From Nostoc sphaeroides (GTDB lineage: Bacteria > Cyanobacteriota > Cyanobacteriia > Cyanobacteriales > Nostocaceae): a DNA stretch of 64,000 nucleotides. The notes under the pieces are model-generated. The model saw only the letters and a program-made list of their open reading frames with translations. It ran no database searches and was not told the DNA's origin. This document shows positions 61,261 through 64,000 of the stretch, one piece after another. Both the position numbers and the translations under genes were made by a program. How positions within the stretch are numbered: position 1 is the first letter of the stretch; every line of letters begins with the position of its first letter. Location: contig NZ_CP031941.1 of NCBI RefSeq assembly GCF_003443655.1, positions 1,297,501-1,361,500 on the forward strand, read 5' to 3'.

Positions 61261-61587
61261 TTAGTCAATCGGTACTTGCTTGAGTAAAGCTATCCACATA
61301 TCAGATGGATCTGAGTAATAATCAATTTCCTCCACTTGATATTGAGAAGATTCACAACCTTGTCGTAAAACAATGCGATCGCGGGGTTTAATACCTTTCC
61401 CAATTCCAGTCATATACCCCAGCATCCCTTCATTGAGGCGCTCAAATACGTAGTCGCTTCCACAAACTAGTTGGCTATAATCGTGTACTTTATGCTTGCG
61501 TTTTAATTCGTTTCCTGGAAAGCTAACTAGACTTAACTTACTGAAAAAATTCAAATTTAAGTTCATACCTGTCCTGAGCAAAGACAT
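61261..61587 (-). CDS. Hypothetical cyanobacterial protein
   Basis: 108 aa, soluble. It begins MSLLRTGMNLNLNFFSK and contains YVFERLNEGMLGYMTGIGKG, DRIVLRQGCESSQYQVEEID and YYSDPSDMWIALLKQV. The alternating pattern suggests a small beta-barrel. I do not recognise a characterised family. The start may be ATG at 61587 or 61566. Confidence 0.6.
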   Translation of the reverse strand: MSLLRTGMNLNLNFFSKLSLVSFPGNELKRKHKVHDYSQLVCGSDYVFERLNEGMLGYMTGIGKGIKPRDRIVLRQGCESSQYQVEEIDYYSDPSDMWIALLKQVPID

Positions 61588-62310
61588 AAGTGAGTTCTCT
61601 CAAAGAAGAAATCTATAACGAAGAGTTCTGGACTCTAGGTGAATCTCAATTCCTTTCAATCATTAATCCAGAACCGAACAGGTGGACAATATAGTTAGGA
61701 ATCAACCGCATTGACAGCTATTAAAGCCAATACATGACCCAATGTCTAATTCAGTGCCTGCACCCACTAGGAGCAAAAAATAAATTATAAGCACTTCTTT
61801 GACAAGGTACTTATAAAGTAATTTTAAAATAGGATTAATAATTTACAATTAAGTTTTCTTAAATCTTAAGTTATGAGTTATGAAGATTTAATTTTTACCC
61901 AATGATATATTTTGCTCAATAACCCTTGGAGGTCATTCATTATTTTGCATATATCAGGTAAAAGCTAACTATTTATTACTTTATCCTTTTAAGCTTAAGT
62001 ATCATTCAAATTATATTATCCAGTATAATATCAGAGGTCTATAGCAGCATTGATTAACCATTTAAATTTACATTACTATAAACTATAGCTTCAACTGTAA
62101 AACCACCGAATTATTGGACAAATCTGGGTTAGATAGGAGTATTTTTTACTTAACTAAATAATAGACATCTCCAGAAATTAAATATGCGTTATTCAGAACC
62201 CTTCTAGAAACGTAGCAGTGCTACGTCAAAACAATTCATTAATGTTTAATTTATAAACCTTTTATATTGTGAGAATGTATTCTATGTATCTTTTCTAAGA
62301 TAAATAGTAT
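61588..62310. other. AT-rich spacer
   Basis: About 720 bp of AT-rich sequence with no open frame, terminator or known repeat apart from a fragment of the ACGTAGCAGTGCTACGT palindrome near 62210. Confidence 0.6.
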
Positions 62311-62907
62311 TTAGTCCCTACTTATGATTTTTAGAGCTACATCTACCTGCTTCAGTAGTACTTCTAGGGTGGAAGAGTTATCTAAAACTACATCTGCATG
62401 GGCCGCTTTTTCTTCTATAGATAATTGACTGTTGATCCTGGCTTGTGCCTGTTCTCTATTTAAATGGTTTCGTTGTATCAATCTTTGTAGCTGTTGCTCT
62501 TGAGAACAACGTACTACCCAGATTTCTGTAACTAAATCAGTCATCCCAGCTTCAAATAATAGAGGCACTACTAGCACCAGGGTTGGTGAGGAAGATAGGG
62601 CGATCGCTTCCTCAAAGCGATCGCGCACATCAGGATGAATCAAATTGTCTATCCAGTTGCGTTCATCTTGACGATTAAAGATGATTTCGCCTAGCTTTTG
62701 GCGGTTGAGGCTGCCATCTGGTAATAAAATTTGTTCGCCGTAACGCCCTGCGATCGCACCAAGAATAGGCGAACCTAAAGATACTGCCTCTCTAGCATAA
62801 ATATCTGCATCCAGAATTGGCAGGTTATAAGCGCTAGCCAAATAATTGGTGACAGTGGTTTTGCCTGTGGCAATACCTCCAGTTAAGCCGATTATACGTT
62901 TTGTCAT
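62311..62907 (-). CDS. coaE: Dephospho-CoA kinase
   Basis: Last step of coenzyme A synthesis: phosphorylates the 3'-OH of dephospho-CoA. 198 aa. P-loop GLTGGIATGKTTV (7-19), substrate site DADIYAREAV, LID region and VPLLFEAGMTDLV. Start is ATG at 62907 directly after ATTAGTC heptamers. The downstream end is in an AT-rich spacer. Confidence 0.95.
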   Translation of the reverse strand: MTKRIIGLTGGIATGKTTVTNYLASAYNLPILDADIYAREAVSLGSPILGAIAGRYGEQILLPDGSLNRQKLGEIIFNRQDERNWIDNLIHPDVRDRFEEAIALSSSPTLVLVVPLLFEAGMTDLVTEIWVVRCSQEQQLQRLIQRNHLNREQAQARINSQLSIEEKAAHADVVLDNSSTLEVLLKQVDVALKIISRD

Positions 62908-62932
62908 TAGTCATTAGTCATTAGTCATTAGT
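62905..62932. repeat. STRR: ATTAGTC heptamers
   Basis: Four ATTAGTC units immediately upstream of coaE. They abut the start codon, so they probably form part of the leader. Confidence 0.8.
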
Positions 62933-63012
62933 TATTCTCCCCCTGCCTCCCCTGCTCTCCCTGCTCCCTCATCTCCCGGTTGGTGAACGAAGTCGAACCA
63001 CATCTCCCTCAT

Positions 63013-64000
63013 CTAATAATTTGTCGCCCATGTTATCAATGCTTGGGTTAAACCATCTAAAGTATATTCTTGGGCTTCTACATCCACGCGCCTGAATAAA
63101 AAATGACACGTTTTCGAGGTTTGAGGCCCGATAGAGGCAATACAAACGCCCTCTAAGAATTGGCTAGGATCAGAGTCGTTGGAAAATATCTTGTCAGTAA
63201 GTTGACAGAAAAATTGCACAGTTTTAGAACTGGCAAAAGTAATCACATCTATCTTGCGATTTTGGAGAGCTAACTGTGCCTCTGGTGGAATATTAGTAGG
63301 GCAACAAGATTGATATGCGGCAACTTCTATCACCTTTGCTCCCTTGAGAGTTAATTCCTTAACCAAAATTTCTCTGCCGCCGCTTTCAACTCTGGGAAAT
63401 AAAACCTTTTTACCATGCAGATCCTCTGGGAAATTTTCTACTAAAGAATCGGCAATAAAATTGGGGGGAATAAAATCTGGTTGGAGAGAATGTTGTTTGA
63501 GACAATGGGCTGTTTTCTCACCAACGACGGCAATTTTTACGCCTGCTAAGGCCCGGCTATCTTTACCTTGGGCGTTTAACCTTTCAAAGAAGTAGTCTAC
63601 GGCATTGGTAGAAGTGAGAATTAACCAGTCGAAGTCAGATAAATGAGCGATCGCATTATCCAAAGCTTCCCAACTGGAGGGCGGGCCGATTTCTAAGGTA
63701 GGCATTTCGATGACTGTTGCACCTAATGCGATCAGGCGATCGCTAAATTGGCTCGATTGTCCAACTGAACGTGTCACTAAGATTGTTTTGCCACTGAGCG
63801 GAAGAGGAGATGAGGGGAAGTTACTTAACATAGGTTTGGGTATAAAAATACTCGCGTTCACAGCCGGAACCTGGAAATGCCTTTCTCCAGACTCCTGACT
63901 GATAATTTCGTCTAAATATATATTCTCAGGTTGTAAGTACTTCCGTAGCCCAACAACTTCGCCAATGACAATTACTGCTGGAGAAAGGGATAATTCGGTG
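63013..64000 (-). CDS. hemD: CobA-HemD fusion: uroporphyrinogen-III C-methyltransferase / uroporphyrinogen-III synthase (5' end outside window)
   Basis: The frame runs open from the right edge of the window to 63013. Residues encoded by 63999-63880 read LSPAVIVIGEVVGLRKYL, the typical C-terminus of CobA-type methyltransferases. After a linker of about 40 residues comes HemD: GKTILVTRSVGQSSQFSDRL, DWLILTSTNAVDYFFERL, TFASSKTVQFF, ASIGPQTSKT. HemD cyclises hydroxymethylbilane; CobA methylates its product to start sirohaem and B12 synthesis. A GTG at 63861 could start HemD alone, but no stop separates the halves. Confidence 0.85.
   Translation of the reverse strand, partial: TELSLSPAVIVIGEVVGLRKYLQPENIYLDEIISQESGERHFQVPAVNASIFIPKPMLSNFPSSPLPLSGKTILVTRSVGQSSQFSDRLIALGATVIEMPTLEIGPPSSWEALDNAIAHLSDFDWLILTSTNAVDYFFERLNAQGKDSRALAGVKIAVVGEKTAHCLKQHSLQPDFIPPNFIADSLVENFPEDLHGKKVLFPRVESGGREILVKELTLKGAKVIEVAAYQSCCPTNIPPEAQLALQNRKIDVITFASSKTVQFFCQLTDKIFSNDSDPSQFLEGVCIASIGPQTSKTCHFLFRRVDVEAQEYTLDGLTQALITWATNY

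Overview
The window is chromosomal DNA from a filamentous, heterocyst-type cyanobacterium, most likely Nostoc or a close relative. Three things point there: cyanobacterial genes (psb34, a Mo-nitrogenase C-terminal-domain protein, DUF3326, a PixJ-like bilin GAF protein, low-temperature-induced and Slr1339-type stress proteins); very many GCGATCGC (HIP1) octamers; and 7-bp short tandem repeats between genes. Spacers are long and full of dispersed palindromic and MITE-like repeats.

Layout. 1-4.3 kb: GT2 glycosyltransferase, a lone TnpB (IS605 OrfB) and a TVP38/DedA-like membrane protein. 4.3-10.3 kb: SsuD-like monooxygenase, D-2-hydroxyacid dehydrogenase, psb34, an unusual PlsY-like membrane domain fused to a PEP-synthase/rifampicin-phosphotransferase-like protein, and a truncated cupin. 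10.9-18.8 kb: small secreted protein, a 63-bp tandem repeat, cbiG-cobJ fusion with a late frameshift, a DNA methyltransferase/endonuclease pair, decayed hicBA, acyl-CoA synthetase. 19-25 kb: two glycosyltransferases, BMP-family lipoprotein, DUF1636-cobK behind a cobalamin riboswitch, tRNA-Val(GAC), HxlR regulator. 25-31 kb: Slr1339-like protein, two tandem VWA proteins, obgE, TerB/Mo-nitro_C protein, methyltransferase pseudogene, GCS2-type ligase. 31.6-35.5 kb: a stress group (low-temperature-induced protein, Dps, ChaB-domain protein, ferritin-like pseudogene) and a thermonuclease lipoprotein. 35.9-40.8 kb: ABC sugar permease and purN separated by about 3 kb of inserted DNA holding an intact IS66 element, a 21-bp tandem repeat, MITEs and gene debris; the permease/purN boundary occurs on both sides of it. 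41.6-48.2 kb: four-GAF protein with two DXCF cyanobacteriochrome-type domains, CPBP protease, DUF3326, a 68-aa protein, ferredoxin. 49.3-56.9 kb: hypothetical and DUF4351 proteins, acnB, GmrSD-like protein, RelBE-type toxin-antitoxin, YgiT zinc-finger protein. 57-64 kb: two MITEs with perfect 10-bp target duplications, Tat-exported amine oxidase, UspA, DOPA-dioxygenase-like protein, coaE, and a cobA-hemD fusion running off the window end.

Tetrapyrrole and cobalamin genes recur (cbiG-cobJ, cobK with its riboswitch, cobA-hemD). Defence and mobile genes also recur, and several are decaying. The strongest unexplained signals are the dikinase fusion, the four-GAF protein without an output domain, three unrelated tandem arrays sharing an exact 21-bp period, and a set of nested MITE families whose target duplications can be read directly.
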